Below are positions 53,874 to 63,423 of a stretch of DNA of 64,000 nucleotides, piece after piece. The position numbers and the translations under genes are program-made. The notes beneath the pieces are model-generated. The model was given only the letters and a program-made list of their open reading frames with translations. It did no database searches and was not told the origin of the DNA. Each line of letters begins with the position of its first letter. Position 1 is the first letter of the stretch. The DNA lies in assembly GCA_902786355.1 (NCBI GenBank), contig CADABZ010000005.1, forward strand, positions 44,306 through 108,305. The letters are read 5' to 3'. This DNA is from an uncultured Eubacteriales bacterium. GTDB lineage: Bacteria; Bacillota; Clostridia; Peptostreptococcales; Anaerovoracaceae.

Positions 53874-54624
53874 ATTCCTCGTCTGCTGCCTCTTCAGCCT
53901 CTGCAGGTGCTGCTTCAGCCTCAGGTGCATCTGCAAAGCTCTCGCCCTGTTTTGCTTCGATGATAGCGTCTGCCATTGTGCTTGTGATCAGCTTGACAGC
54001 TCTGATAGCGTCATCGTTTGCAGGGATGACGTAATCAACATCATCAGGATCGCAGTTAGTATCAACGATACCTACTACAGGGATTCCGAGGATCTTAGCT
54101 TCCTTTACAGCGATTCTTTCCTTCTTAGGGTCTACAACGAAGATAGCTCCAGGCATACCCTTCATGCTCTTGATACCGCCGAGGTACTTCTCGAGCTTGT
54201 CTGCTTCAGCGATCATCTTGAGAGCTTCCTTCTTGGCATACTTGTTGATAGTGCCGTCTTCCTGCATCTCTCTGATCTCAGCGAGTCTCTCGATTCTCTT
54301 GCTGATTGTCTTGTGGTTAGTGAGCATTCCGCCGAGCCATCTCTCGTTAACGAAATACATTCCGCATCTCTCTGCCTCATCTCTGATAGCAGCCTGAGCC
54401 TGCTTCTTTGTTCCTACGAAGAGTACCGGCTTGCCGCTTGCTCCGACTTCTCTCATGAAATCATATGCCTGATCGATCAGACCAAGTGTCTGCTGAAGAT
54501 CGATGATATAGATTCCGTTTCTCTCTGTGAAGATGTAAGGAGCCATCTTAGGGTTCCATCTTCTTGTCTGATGTCCGAAATGGACGCCTGCTTCGAGCAG
54601 CTGTTTCATTGTTACTACTGACAT
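53872..54624 (-). CDS. rpsB: 30S ribosomal protein S2
   Basis: Small-subunit ribosomal protein; [41 protein letters not shown] and [11 protein letters not shown] are diagnostic. Length is 250 residues with an acidic alanine-rich tail ([16 protein letters not shown]). The start at 54624 follows GGAGGTTATAAA; an upstream ATG at 54654 lies before the ribosome site. A leader of over 100 bases, with a GCCCT/AGGGC hairpin, separates it from its promoter, room for the S2 autoregulation known in other bacteria. Confidence 0.97.
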   Translation of the reverse strand: MSVVTMKQLLEAGVHFGHQTRRWNPKMAPYIFTERNGIYIIDLQQTLGLIDQAYDFMREVGASGKPVLFVGTKKQAQAAIRDEAERCGMYFVNERWLGGMLTNHKTISKRIERLAEIREMQEDGTINKYAKKEALKMIAEADKLEKYLGGIKSMKGMPGAIFVVDPKKERIAVKEAKILGIPVVGIVDTNCDPDDVDYVIPANDDAIRAVKLITSTMADAIIEAKQGESFADAPEAEAAPAEAEEAADEE

Positions 54625-54749
54625 TTTATAACCTCCGGTTAACATTACTTCCACCGTGACTTTCTGCCTTCAACCCCGCCCTATGCAGGGCACCGCGGCT
54701 GATCACAGTGTGACAGATATAAAATAGTACGCACAGCGCGCACTTTCAT

Positions 54750-54778
54750 ATTATACGTAACGAAACCAGACATTTCAA
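54750..54778 (-). promoter_or_regulatory. Promoter of rpsB-tsf
   Basis: Minus-strand TTGAAA (54778-54773) and a perfect TATAAT (54755-54750) with a 17-base spacer. Confidence 0.75.
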
Positions 54779-54833
54779 GCAGATTCTTCTATTTTTTCTC
54801 ATTTCTGCGCCCGATATACCATCATAATTCTTG

Positions 54834-54862
54834 TTGAATGGAAGAATAAGTTTTATTATATA
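54834..54862 (+). promoter_or_regulatory. Probable promoter of the plus-strand purine permease
   Basis: TTGAAT (54834-54839) and TATATA (54857-54862) with a 17-base spacer, 72 bases before the ATG. No riboswitch core was found between this and the gene. Confidence 0.5.
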
Positions 54863-54934
54863 GGTAGACTATTGCAGACTGAGTACGATCTTTGTTTGAT
54901 AATTAATAATATTATATGGAAAGGAGCTGTTCAG

Positions 54935-56281
54935 ATGTTAGAAAAACGTTTCAAACTAAAGGAACACAACACCGATGTAAGGACTGAAGTCATTGCCGGT
55001 GCAACTACGTTCCTGGCTATGGCCTATATCCTGGCCGTCAATCCCGCTATTCTTTCCGCATCGGGCATGGATTCTGCGTCAGTATTCACTGCTACGGCGA
55101 TATCCGCCGGCCTTGCTACATTGTGCATGGCTTTCTTCGCTAATTACCCTGTTGCTCTTGCTTCAGGAATGGGCCTCAATGCTTACTTCGCTTATACGGT
55201 CTGTCCTATGGTCGGGACCGAACATCCGTGGGAAGTTGCTCTGGCCGCTGTATTCTGTGAAGGTATTATCTTCATTCTGTTATCGTTTACCAATTTCAGA
55301 GAATCACTTGTCAATGATATTCCTATGAATCTGAAGTCCGCGATTTCTGTCGGTATCGGACTCTTCATCGCGATCGTAGGACTCAAAAACTCAGGTGCAG
55401 TAACCGTCACCACCGAGGGCGGCATCGCATTCGGTAATCCAGGCCAGGCACCTGTAGCGCTCTCACTTATCGGTGTCATCATTATTGCATATCTCTCACA
55501 CAGGAGACTGAAAGGAGCAATATTCTACGGCATCCTGATCACCTGGGTGCTCGGAATGATTGCTCAGGCTGTAGGCTGGTATGTACCTGATCCTGCTAAC
55601 GGAGTATACAGTGTATATCCGAACCTTGCTTTCAGCGGTGTCAAGATGGAGTATTTCTTCTCCTTCGACTTCGAGTGGATCGGCAAGAATCTGCTCAAGT
55701 TCCTGGTCATCATATTCACTTTCCTGTATGCCGATATGTTCGATACAGTAGGTACACTTATCGGCGTTGCCGAAAGTGCCGGTCTGCTTGATGAAGACGG
55801 CAAGCTGCCGCAGGTCAAGCCGGCTCTGCTTTCTGATGCTATCGGAACAGTCATCGGAGCCTGCCTCGGTACATCCACAGTTACATCCTTCGTAGAATCC
55901 TCGGCCGGTGCTGCTGTAGGAGGCAGGACGGGACTTACATCAGCCACCTCCGGTGTGCTGTTCCTTATTTCTCTGTTCCTGTCACCTCTCTTCATATCCA
56001 TACCGGGATTCGCTACAACACCTGCTCTGGTATATGTAGGATATCTGATGATGTCACAGATCAAGAATGTAAAATTCGAAGATGCTCCTATGTCTGATAT
56101 CATTTCTGCATTCTTCGCAATAATCATGATGCCGTTCACATCATCCATAGCAAACGGTATCATGTTCGGAATTCTCTCATACGTAATCCTCAAGGTTCTC
56201 GAAGGCGGAGCCAAGGAGATCAAGCCGGTAATGTGGATCTCATTCGCACTGTTCCTTGTATACCTCAGGATCAACATGTAG
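54935..56281 (+). CDS. NCS2/AzgA family hypoxanthine-guanine permease
   Basis: A 448-residue membrane protein of the PbuG/PbuO/AzgA branch, which imports adenine, guanine or hypoxanthine by proton symport. Motifs: TEVIAGATTFLAMAYILAVN, FANYPVALASGMGLNAYFAY, and FVESSAGAAVGGRTGLTS, with DMFDTVGTLIGVAE in the core. AAAGGAG eight bases upstream favours the ATG at 54935 over one at 54872. It has a second-permease role relative to the NCS2 carrier at 28132, and is monocistronic with its own promoter and terminator. Confidence 0.92.
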   Translation: MLEKRFKLKEHNTDVRTEVIAGATTFLAMAYILAVNPAILSASGMDSASVFTATAISAGLATLCMAFFANYPVALASGMGLNAYFAYTVCPMVGTEHPWEVALAAVFCEGIIFILLSFTNFRESLVNDIPMNLKSAISVGIGLFIAIVGLKNSGAVTVTTEGGIAFGNPGQAPVALSLIGVIIIAYLSHRRLKGAIFYGILITWVLGMIAQAVGWYVPDPANGVYSVYPNLAFSGVKMEYFFSFDFEWIGKNLLKFLVIIFTFLYADMFDTVGTLIGVAESAGLLDEDGKLPQVKPALLSDAIGTVIGACLGTSTVTSFVESSAGAAVGGRTGLTSATSGVLFLISLFLSPLFISIPGFATTPALVYVGYLMMSQIKNVKFEDAPMSDIISAFFAIIMMPFTSSIANGIMFGILSYVILKVLEGGAKEIKPVMWISFALFLVYLRINM

Positions 56282-56308
56282 CATATCCGTGCACAGATCA
56301 CTGACACA

Positions 56309-56337
56309 AAATCCTCCGGGTCAGACCTGGAGGATTT
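56309..56337 (+). terminator. Terminator of the purine permease gene
   Basis: AATCCTCC pairs with GGAGGATT and continues through GGTC/GACC with one G-T pair, followed by a run of seven T. It is a textbook intrinsic terminator, 28 bases past the stop. Confidence 0.9.
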
Positions 56338-56427
56338 TTTTGATACCGATATTCTTCAAATAAAACGGATTGAAAATATATTATAATCAACTCAACTCAC
56401 ACTATATTAACAGAGAGGAGACCAATA

Positions 56428-57612
56428 ATGGCTAACCACAATTACGCAGAAGAGAGTCTGAAGCTGCACTATGAGAAAAAGGGTAAGATCGAAGTAATCA
56501 CAACAGTTCCTGTTGAGAACGAAGTAGACCTGTCCCTTGCATATACGCCGGGCGTTGCCCAGCCATGCCTCGAGATCAAGGATAATGTCGATCTGTCTTA
56601 TGAACTTACGCGCCGCTGGAACATGTGCCTCGTAGTCACAGACGGTTCTGCCGTTCTCGGACTCGGAGATATCGGCCCTGAAGCAGGAATGCCTGTAATG
56701 GAGGGAAAGTGTGTCCTCTTTAAAGCCTTCGGCGATGTAGACGCGTTCCCGCTCTGCATCAAGAGCAAGGATGTAGATGATATCGTAAATACAGTATATC
56801 TCATCTCCGGAAGTTTCGGCGGAGTCAACCTTGAGGATATCTCGGCTCCAAGATGCTTCGAGATCGAGAGAAAGCTCAAAGAAAAATGTGACATTCCTAT
56901 CTTCCACGATGACCAGCACGGTACTGCCGTTATCACACTCGCCGGCCTGATCAACGCTATGAAGGTCACAGGCAAGAAGTGGGAAGACTGCACACTCGCA
57001 GTATCCGGTGCAGGAGCCGCAGCTATCACCATCACTAAGCTCCTCATGAGCTATGGCCTCGGCGATGCTATCCTCTGCGACAGCAAGGGCTGCATCTATG
57101 AAGGCCGCACAGAAGGTATGAACCCATTCAAGGAAGAGATCGCTAAGATGACCAATAAGAAGAAAATTCAGGGAACTCTCGCGGACGCTATGAAGGGCGC
57201 AGACATCTTCATCGGAGTAAGTGCACCTGGCCTTGTTACTAAGGAAATGGTCGAAAGCATGAATCCTGATCCAATCGTATTCGCTTGCGCCAACCCTACA
57301 CCTGAGATTTATCCTGATGACGCTAAGGCAGGCGGAGCAGCGGTTGTAGCAACAGGCCGTTCCGACTTTCCTAACCAGATCAACAACGTGCTCGCATTCC
57401 CTGGGATCTTCCGCGGGACCTTCGATGTACGCGCAAGAGACATCAACGAAGAGATGAAGATCGCTGCGGCCAAGGCTATCGCAGGAGTGATCAGCGATGA
57501 TGAGCTGACAGCCGACTACATCATCCCTAAGGCATTCGATCCAAGAGTAAAGTCTGCTGTAGCTGCTGCCGTTGCACAGGCTGCAAGAGACACAGGTGTA
57601 GCAAGAATCTGA
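56428..57612 (+). CDS. NAD(P)-dependent malic enzyme
   Basis: Decarboxylates malate to pyruvate. Conserved parts are SLAYTPGVAQPCLEI, VVTDGSAVLGLGDIGPEAG, FHDDQHGTAVITLAGL and the nucleotide loop VSGAGAAAITITKLL; FANPTPE-type ACANPTPEIYPDD follows. At 394 residues it is the short form without a phosphotransacetylase-like tail. GAGAGGAG precedes the ATG and a TATAAT box lies at 56382. It is monocistronic. In this organism it would link C4 acids to pyruvate. Confidence 0.94.
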   Translation: MANHNYAEESLKLHYEKKGKIEVITTVPVENEVDLSLAYTPGVAQPCLEIKDNVDLSYELTRRWNMCLVVTDGSAVLGLGDIGPEAGMPVMEGKCVLFKAFGDVDAFPLCIKSKDVDDIVNTVYLISGSFGGVNLEDISAPRCFEIERKLKEKCDIPIFHDDQHGTAVITLAGLINAMKVTGKKWEDCTLAVSGAGAAAITITKLLMSYGLGDAILCDSKGCIYEGRTEGMNPFKEEIAKMTNKKKIQGTLADAMKGADIFIGVSAPGLVTKEMVESMNPDPIVFACANPTPEIYPDDAKAGGAAVVATGRSDFPNQINNVLAFPGIFRGTFDVRARDINEEMKIAAAKAIAGVISDDELTADYIIPKAFDPRVKSAVAAAVAQAARDTGVARI

Positions 57613-57640
57613 TCATCTGAACCGAATACTTATGACCTGA

Positions 57641-57677
57641 AAAGGCTGCCGCACAAAATCGCGCGACAGCCTTTTTT
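57641..57677. terminator. Terminator after malic enzyme
   Basis: AAAAGGCTG pairs with CAGCCTTTT, extended by CGC/GCG across a mismatch, followed by T-rich sequence on the plus strand. The A-rich arm makes it usable from both sides, fitting the convergent flavodoxin gene. Confidence 0.8.
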
Positions 57678-57707
57678 CATATCTTCCCCGGGATCCCGAC
57701 GGCTTTT

Positions 57708-58271
57708 TCAGTCATTATCTCCGAGCTTCCTCTTCGCATCCCTGACAAGCGACGTGATATTGTCTCTGAAGACCATATCCACACCGTTTTCTATGCGGTC
57801 TTTCATGAAATTGGCTCTGGATCTGGCTTCAGGCGTGCTGCCTGAGATGAGGACGGTCTTCATGATCTTCATTAGGAACTTATCCAAGCCCTGCACTTCT
57901 GCCGGAGAATACCTGCCGCCGAGAATGTACATTATGGATCTGTTTTCGTTCTTAGGATCGAGCTTGCCGATACTGTATCCCCACACCTGCGCGTAGTTGT
58001 CTGCCGTCTCATCGGCCATTCCGACGCCATACACGATCAGCCTCTGCATCAGTTCAGGGTCGAGCATTTTGCCGAATTTGTCGAAATCAACGATACCGCT
58101 GCCTCTGATCCAGCCGCCGTATATTATGCAGTCATATTCATACAGATTGATATCCTTCATGCGAGGATCTGAAAGAGGAATCGCCTCGCATCCGAGGTCT
58201 TCTGCGATCCACTCAGCATACTGCTTTGTACTGCCTCTTTTTGAAGTATATATAACGATCGCCTTGCCCAT
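57708..58271 (-). CDS. Flavodoxin domain protein
   Basis: A 187-residue FMN-binding electron-transfer protein. The phosphate loop is IYTSKRGSTKQYAEWIA at residues 7-23 and the later IYGGWIRGSGI contacts the flavin. The C-terminal 60 residues are charged. It resembles menaquinone-dependent protoporphyrinogen oxidase (HemG)-like flavodoxins in length, but no heme genes are adjacent. It lies 42 bases downstream of dnaE in the same direction. The role is unknown. Confidence 0.82.
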   Translation of the reverse strand: MGKAIVIYTSKRGSTKQYAEWIAEDLGCEAIPLSDPRMKDINLYEYDCIIYGGWIRGSGIVDFDKFGKMLDPELMQRLIVYGVGMADETADNYAQVWGYSIGKLDPKNENRSIMYILGGRYSPAEVQGLDKFLMKIMKTVLISGSTPEARSRANFMKDRIENGVDMVFRDNITSLVRDAKRKLGDND

Positions 58272-58313
58272 TTCCTTTCACCCTTTTTGATTTTATTTAC
58301 GTCATCTGAGAAG

Positions 58314-61300
58314 TTAGCCTTTGACATTCGCTTCCCCGAGTATTCTGATCAGTCTGGATCTGAGATCATCTGTCATCTCCACCCTGTTATCCCGGCTGCA
58401 CTTTACAGGTTTCTGCCCAGGCAGATATACAAGCACGTCCCTGTCACCTGGATACAGACTCATTGCATCAGTCAGGTGGTAAAGCAGACTTCTGACATCC
58501 CTGTGCCCTGCCATTACCTCTTCTGTGACTCTCAGCTTGACAGGATCTCTTAGCTCCTGCCCGCCGCGTCCGGTCTGCTGTCTGGCTGCCTTCCCGGTGC
58601 CGCTGCTGTAACCGTTATCTGCGTAACCGTTTCTGTCATAGCGGCCGCCTCTGCGGTCTCTTGCCAGGGATGAGATATCTGCGACAGGTACGATATCTTC
58701 AATAAGTATCTCGGCATCGCTTTCGTCCTTGAAGCTTACTCTGCCCGAAATCCCCACAATCTGATCGTTCCGGATTATATTGCGCTTCCTCTCGTACACC
58801 TTAGGGAACGCTATAGCATCTATGACACCGTCAAAGTCTTCGAGTGTCAGTCTTGCCATCTCTTGAGACTTTCGTGTGACCATTGTCCTGACGCCGCTGA
58901 GCATGCCTGCCAGGATGACAAAATCACCCTCTCTGAACCTGGAAGTGTTGATCACCATGCTGTCGCCGTCATCTCGTCCGGAAGTGAACTCTTCTCCTCC
59001 GGATGTGAGTTCCGATGTGCTTGCGGTAGTGTTTTCCCTGATCAGCTTCCCGTACTCATCGAGAGGGTGGCCCGAGAGATATACTCCCAGCATCTCCTTC
59101 TCCATTGCAAGTTTGGTGTCTGCCGGGAAGTCTGCCACCTTAGGAAGAGGCGGCGCTGAAATAGTTTCGTCCGCAAAATCATCGAGCTGGAAAAGACTGA
59201 TCTGCGCATGTCCGCCTGTCTTCGCTTTCTTCTGAGCTCTCTGGACAGCATCATCGCACACAGCCATCATCACAGCTCTGTTGCTGTTGATATCATCGAA
59301 GGCTCCCGCCTGGATCAGCGATTCTATTGACTTGCGGTTGAGCTCGCCGGCCGGGATCGCCTCTATGAACTCATATATATCATGTGTTCCGGCTACATCA
59401 TTTCTTCCTTTTATTATAGCGTCGATTATTCCGGTGCCGACATTCTTGACACTCAGCAGGCCAAACCTTATCTTACCGTCACTTGCGGTAAAGTTCCGTC
59501 CGCTCTTCATTACTGAAGGAGGCAGAAGCTCTATGCCCATCTCACGGCAGTTTCTGACATAGTCGGCGGTGTGTTTTGCATCGCCTGCCATGCTGCTCAT
59601 AAGTGCAGCCATGAATTCTGTAGGATAGTGGCACTTGAGATAAGCCGTCTCGTAGGAGAGCACAGCATATGCAGCTGCATGTGACTTATTGAATGCGTAT
59701 GAGGCAAAGCTCACCATATCCTCGAATATAGTCTCAGCCGCAGCAGCCGGAACGCCGTTCCTCTCGCACCCTGCTATCTCCACCGAACCATCGTCTGACA
59801 GCTTGCCGTTGATAAAATACTCTTTCTCCTCAAGCATGACCGACATCTTCTTCTTGCTCATCGCACGGCGGACAAGATCAGACCGGCCGAAAGAGTATCC
59901 TCCGAGATCCCTTACGATCTGCATTACCTGTTCCTGATAGATAAGACAGCCGTAAGTAACATCGAGTATCGGCTTAAGATGAGGATCTACGTATTTAATA
60001 TTATCGGGATGCTTCTTGTTCTCTATATATCTCGGTATAGAGTCCATCGGTCCCGGTCTGTACAGAGCAATGCCCGCAACGATATCTTCAAAGCATGAAG
60101 GCCTGAGGTTCTTCATGAAGTCTGTCATGCCCCCGCTTTCAAGCTGGAATACGCCCTTGGTATTGCCGTCTGCTATAAGTCTGTATACATCAGGGTCATC
60201 ATAACCCATCTCAGCCCAGTCGATCTTAACTCCGTGGTTGTGCTCGATCATTCTGAGAGCATCACGGATGACAGTCAGATTCCTCAGTCCGAGGAAGTCC
60301 ATTTTGAGCAGTCCCAGTTCCTCGATAGTCGTCATATTGAACTGCGTCGATATGCCTTTATCTGATGAGTACAGCGGAACATATTCATCGAGCGGAAGCT
60401 TCGAGATGACTATGCCGGCTGCATGAGTCGAGGCATGACGCGGAAGTCCTTCAAGTGCCATCGACAGATCCAGGACCTGTTTTACCAGAGGCTCTGTTTC
60501 ATACCTCTTCCTCAGGTCCGGATTGACTTCAAGAGCCTTGGCTATCGTGATGCCGAGCTCATTAGGTATGGCCTTGGCTATCTCGTCACCCTCAGCGTAA
60601 GTAGCATCCAGAGCTCTTGCGACATCACGGACTGCGGCTTTTGCCTTGAGTGTTCCGAATGTGATGATCTGGGATACTTTGTCCCTGCCGTACTTCGCCG
60701 TTACGTAGTCGATGACCTCCTGACGTCTTTCGATGCAGAAATCGACGTCGATATCCGGCATACTCACCCTCTCAGGATTGAGAAAACGCTCAAAGATCAG
60801 ATTGTATCTGATCGGATCTATCTCAGTAATATCAAGGCTGTAAGCGACTATACTTCCGGCAGCCGAGCCTCTTCCCGGTCCGACGGCTATCCCATGGGAC
60901 TTGGCATAATGAATGAAGTCCCATACTATAAGGAAGTATTCTACATAGCCCATATTCTCTATGACGGAAAGCTCCATCTCAAGGCGTTTTCTGTAACCTG
61001 AAGAAGGATCCATCGCATCGCTTCCGTAGCGGCGGGTCAGACCCCTGTAACACAGTTCTCTCAGGTACTCATCACATGTCATGCCTTCCGGAGGCACATA
61101 TTCCGGCAGATGATAGTCACCGAATGTGAATTCCACATTACAGCGCTCTGCTATCTCATGGGATCTCTCCACGGCATCTTCCATGCCAGGAAACAGAGCC
61201 AGCATCTCCTCCTCACTCTTGATGTAAAACTCGTCATTCTCGAATTTCACACGGTTCTCATCATGGATATTAGTCTGCGTCTGTATACACATGAGAATAT

Positions 61301-61949
61301 CCTGAGCTGTGGCATCTTCACGCCTTATATAATGTGCATCATTAGTGGCCACAAGAGGTATGCCTGTATCTTCCGAAAGATTCCGGAGTCCTTCTATGAC
61401 TCTCTTGTCTTCCTCCAGTCTGTGGTTCTGTATCTCAAGGAAAAAATTGCCGCTTCCGAATATCGACTGCAGCTCAAGTGCTTCACGTTTAGCACCTTCA
61501 TAGTCATTGTTGAGAAGAAGCCTCTGTGTATTGCCGGCCAAGCAGCCAGAAAGGCAGATAAGACCTTCACTGTACTGTCTGAGGAGGTTCTTGTCTACTC
61601 TCGGTCTGAAATAGAATCCGTCCACGTAGCTCTTCGATACGATCTTGACAAGGTTGCTGTAACCGGCCTGTGTCTCAGCAAGCAGTATAAGATGACCTGA
61701 ATGTCTGTCTCTGCCTGCATCCTTATAATACATGGTGCGTGCCGCAGTATAGACCTCACATCCGATTATCGGCTTGATGCCTGCTTTCCTGCAGGATTTA
61801 TAGAAATCGACCACACCGAACATGGCGCCATGATCAGTAATGGCGCATGAATCCATCCCGAGCTCCTTCACATACTCAGGCAGCTCGGAGATCCTGCTCA
61901 TTCCGTCAAGCAGGCTGTATTCAGTATGGACGTGTAAATGCGTAAACAT
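58314..61949 (-). CDS. dnaE: DNA polymerase III alpha subunit
   Basis: Replicative or lesion-tolerant DNA polymerase subunit. The PHP domain starts MFTHLHVHTEYSLLDGMSRI; the polymerase core has GPGRGSAAGSIVAY and the catalytic MPDIDVDFC; the tail has an OB fold (FVILAGMLSGVRTMVTRKSQ). Length is about 1,211 residues. After the OB domain comes a Gly/Arg/Tyr/Asn-rich stretch (RRGGRYDRNGYADNGY) of about 40 residues, then a final 85-residue domain. The ATG at 61949 has no ribosome site and lies six bases after TATAAT, suggesting a leaderless mRNA. The in-frame ATG at 61967 would lie upstream of the -10 box. Confidence 0.93.
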   Translation of the reverse strand: MFTHLHVHTEYSLLDGMSRISELPEYVKELGMDSCAITDHGAMFGVVDFYKSCRKAGIKPIIGCEVYTAARTMYYKDAGRDRHSGHLILLAETQAGYSNLVKIVSKSYVDGFYFRPRVDKNLLRQYSEGLICLSGCLAGNTQRLLLNNDYEGAKREALELQSIFGSGNFFLEIQNHRLEEDKRVIEGLRNLSEDTGIPLVATNDAHYIRREDATAQDILMCIQTQTNIHDENRVKFENDEFYIKSEEEMLALFPGMEDAVERSHEIAERCNVEFTFGDYHLPEYVPPEGMTCDEYLRELCYRGLTRRYGSDAMDPSSGYRKRLEMELSVIENMGYVEYFLIVWDFIHYAKSHGIAVGPGRGSAAGSIVAYSLDITEIDPIRYNLIFERFLNPERVSMPDIDVDFCIERRQEVIDYVTAKYGRDKVSQIITFGTLKAKAAVRDVARALDATYAEGDEIAKAIPNELGITIAKALEVNPDLRKRYETEPLVKQVLDLSMALEGLPRHASTHAAGIVISKLPLDEYVPLYSSDKGISTQFNMTTIEELGLLKMDFLGLRNLTVIRDALRMIEHNHGVKIDWAEMGYDDPDVYRLIADGNTKGVFQLESGGMTDFMKNLRPSCFEDIVAGIALYRPGPMDSIPRYIENKKHPDNIKYVDPHLKPILDVTYGCLIYQEQVMQIVRDLGGYSFGRSDLVRRAMSKKKMSVMLEEKEYFINGKLSDDGSVEIAGCERNGVPAAAAETIFEDMVSFASYAFNKSHAAAYAVLSYETAYLKCHYPTEFMAALMSSMAGDAKHTADYVRNCREMGIELLPPSVMKSGRNFTASDGKIRFGLLSVKNVGTGIIDAIIKGRNDVAGTHDIYEFIEAIPAGELNRKSIESLIQAGAFDDINSNRAVMMAVCDDAVQRAQKKAKTGGHAQISLFQLDDFADETISAPPLPKVADFPADTKLAMEKEMLGVYLSGHPLDEYGKLIRENTTASTSELTSGGEEFTSGRDDGDSMVINTSRFREGDFVILAGMLSGVRTMVTRKSQEMARLTLEDFDGVIDAIAFPKVYERKRNIIRNDQIVGISGRVSFKDESDAEILIEDIVPVADISSLARDRRGGRYDRNGYADNGYSSGTGKAARQQTGRGGQELRDPVKLRVTEEVMAGHRDVRSLLYHLTDAMSLYPGDRDVLVYLPGQKPVKCSRDNRVEMTDDLRSRLIRILGEANVKG

Positions 61950-61955
61950 GGAAAT

Positions 61956-61964
61956 ATTATAGCA
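61956..61964 (-). promoter_or_regulatory. Extended -10 promoter of dnaE
   Basis: TGCTATAAT on the minus strand is an extended -10 element (TGnTATAAT). Transcription would start at or next to the A of the dnaE ATG. No good -35 exists; the region upstream is the prdE terminator. Confidence 0.6.
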
Positions 61965-61970
61965 CAAAAA

Positions 61971-61992
61971 AGCGGGGGATTTCTGCCCCGCT
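61971..61992 (-). terminator. Terminator of prdD-prdE
   Basis: AGCGGGG and CCCCGCT form a 7-bp stem followed on the minus strand by TTTTTTG. The stem begins about six bases after the prdE stop and ends seven bases before the dnaE extended -10. Confidence 0.85.
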
Positions 61993-61997
61993 CAGTG

Positions 61998-62483
61998 TTA
62001 ATACCACTTCTGTCCGCGCTCTTTCTTGAACATTGCGATCTTCAGTCTCTTGACGCATTCTCTTACGTCTTCTTCGGTGTAGTTGTTCTCACCTACGATG
62101 TTCGACTCGATGCCCTCAGGGTTCTTGTTGAAGTCTACAACGTTGGCTAGGAACGGGCTCTCTACTACGAAAGTGCCTGCTGTTCCGCTCCAGTTGAGGC
62201 CTGCAACAGGGATGCCTCTCTCGCCGATCTCGTTGACGCAGTTGACATAGTCAACGTCCAGGTTGCCCCAGCCGTCTGTCTCAACGATGACACCGTCAGG
62301 ACGGCAGCATTCAGCTACTACTGCAGCAGTACGAGAGCATCTGATTTTCTCTTCGTTGCCCTCAGGAGATCCGAAAACAAGAACTCCCATCAGATCGATT
62401 CCCTCATCTTCACCGAGGATCTCTATAAGCGGATCTCTGAAGTGATGAAGGCTTGTTTCTTTTGTTGAAGGACCTACTCCCAT
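61998..62483 (-). CDS. prdE: D-proline reductase cluster protein PrdE
   Basis: A 161-residue protein of the glycine/sarcosine/betaine/proline reductase component family: MGVGPSTKETSLHHFRDPLI, IDLMGVLVFGSPEGNEEKI, VAGLNWSGTAGTFVVESPFL (quoted separately from longer context). In other Clostridia prdE follows prdD and resembles part of the PrdA proprotein; its exact role is unsettled. AAGGAGGTGCGAG precedes the ATG, 11 bases after the prdD stop. The order prdB-prdD-prdE matches known prd operons, which is the main support for the name. Confidence 0.78.
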   Translation of the reverse strand: MGVGPSTKETSLHHFRDPLIEILGEDEGIDLMGVLVFGSPEGNEEKIRCSRTAAVVAECCRPDGVIVETDGWGNLDVDYVNCVNEIGERGIPVAGLNWSGTAGTFVVESPFLANVVDFNKNPEGIESNIVGENNYTEEDVRECVKRLKIAMFKKERGQKWY

Positions 62484-62494
62484 CTCGCACCTCC

Positions 62495-63265
62495 TTAATT
62501 CATCGCTTTGATAGCACCGTCTCTGAACTCGTTAGGAGTCAGCATGACAGGCATTGCGCCGTAATCAATAAGTGACTTGCCGCCTTCTACTCCGGACGGC
62601 TGATCAGGGAAGATCCATGTGTCGAGCATAGCGCCATGAGCGATCATCTCCTTGATAACGAGGACCTTCTTCTGTCCAGGTCTGATCCTGTCGTAGTATT
62701 CGTGTCTCTCAGTGCACTTGGTACCCTCGAACTTCTTGAGCTGTGCTCTGAAAGTGTTCATCCACTCCTCGACCATTCTGTATGCGTCGATGATAGCATA
62801 TCTTTCCTGGCCCATTCCCTTCTTGAAGGTGATGTTAAAGGAGATGATGTAATCATCGTCAGCAGGTGTGCCGGCTCTGTTCAGGTGAAGCATCTCGCTG
62901 AGATTGCCGTCTGAGCTTCCGAACTCGTGAGCCTGCTCTCCATCTACGTCCACGCCTGTAGGCATTACATATACGCCTGTGATGGTGTGGGTTATACCCT
63001 CTCCGCACTTTCCGAGAACCTTTACGGAAATAGGGATTATATCCATGATTGTGTTTGTGTGTCTGTCGTGATCGCCCGGCTTGATGATCTCTACATCAAT
63101 GTGGTCGATAACTTCACTGTACTTTTCGGCCAAAGCAGGAAGACAGTCGTTGTTGATCGTCATCTTTCCGCTTGTCGTGATCTTGTTCTCGTCGCCCATC
63201 TCGACTTCTGTCATGTGGAATGCTTTGATAACAAGTCTTCTCAGTTCAATATCATTTGCAGCCAT
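62495..63265 (-). CDS. prdD: D-proline reductase cluster protein PrdD
   Basis: A 256-residue relative of the PrdA proprotein beta-chain region and of glycine reductase component B subunits. Visible: ELRRLVIKAFHMTEVEMGDE at the start, IKPGDHDRHTNTIMDIIPIS, and VKVLGKCGEGITHTITGVYV (a cysteine in a GKCGEG setting). A long ATG-proximal spacing (about 12 bases from AGGAGAGG) marks the start. It has its own promoter at 63329-63357 and is separated from prdB by a terminator, so prdDE can be expressed apart from prdB. Confidence 0.8.
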   Translation of the reverse strand: MAANDIELRRLVIKAFHMTEVEMGDENKITTSGKMTINNDCLPALAEKYSEVIDHIDVEIIKPGDHDRHTNTIMDIIPISVKVLGKCGEGITHTITGVYVMPTGVDVDGEQAHEFGSSDGNLSEMLHLNRAGTPADDDYIISFNITFKKGMGQERYAIIDAYRMVEEWMNTFRAQLKKFEGTKCTERHEYYDRIRPGQKKVLVIKEMIAHGAMLDTWIFPDQPSGVEGGKSLIDYGAMPVMLTPNEFRDGAIKAMN

Positions 63266-63328
63266 TGCTATTCTGACCTCTCCTTTTTAATGAGTTTCAA
63301 TGATACTTAAGTTGTAGTTCCCGCATAT

Positions 63329-63357
63329 ATCATATTTCACACTGCGGAATAAATCAA
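63329..63357 (-). promoter_or_regulatory. Probable promoter of prdD-prdE
   Basis: Minus-strand TTGATT (63357-63352) and TATGAT (63334-63329) with a 17-base spacer, 64 bases before the prdD ATG. Confidence 0.55.
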
Positions 63358-63423
63358 CCTGAACCGTGCTGCCAGAGCGGTTTTCTGTCTGATGCAGCAA
63401 CAGTGCATTTCTTTCTGGAAAAA

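Noticed and set aside
54780-54934. Purine riboswitch upstream of the plus-strand purine permease
   Set aside because: The AT-rich leader has no aptamer core or terminator/antiterminator pair; an ordinary promoter explains it.
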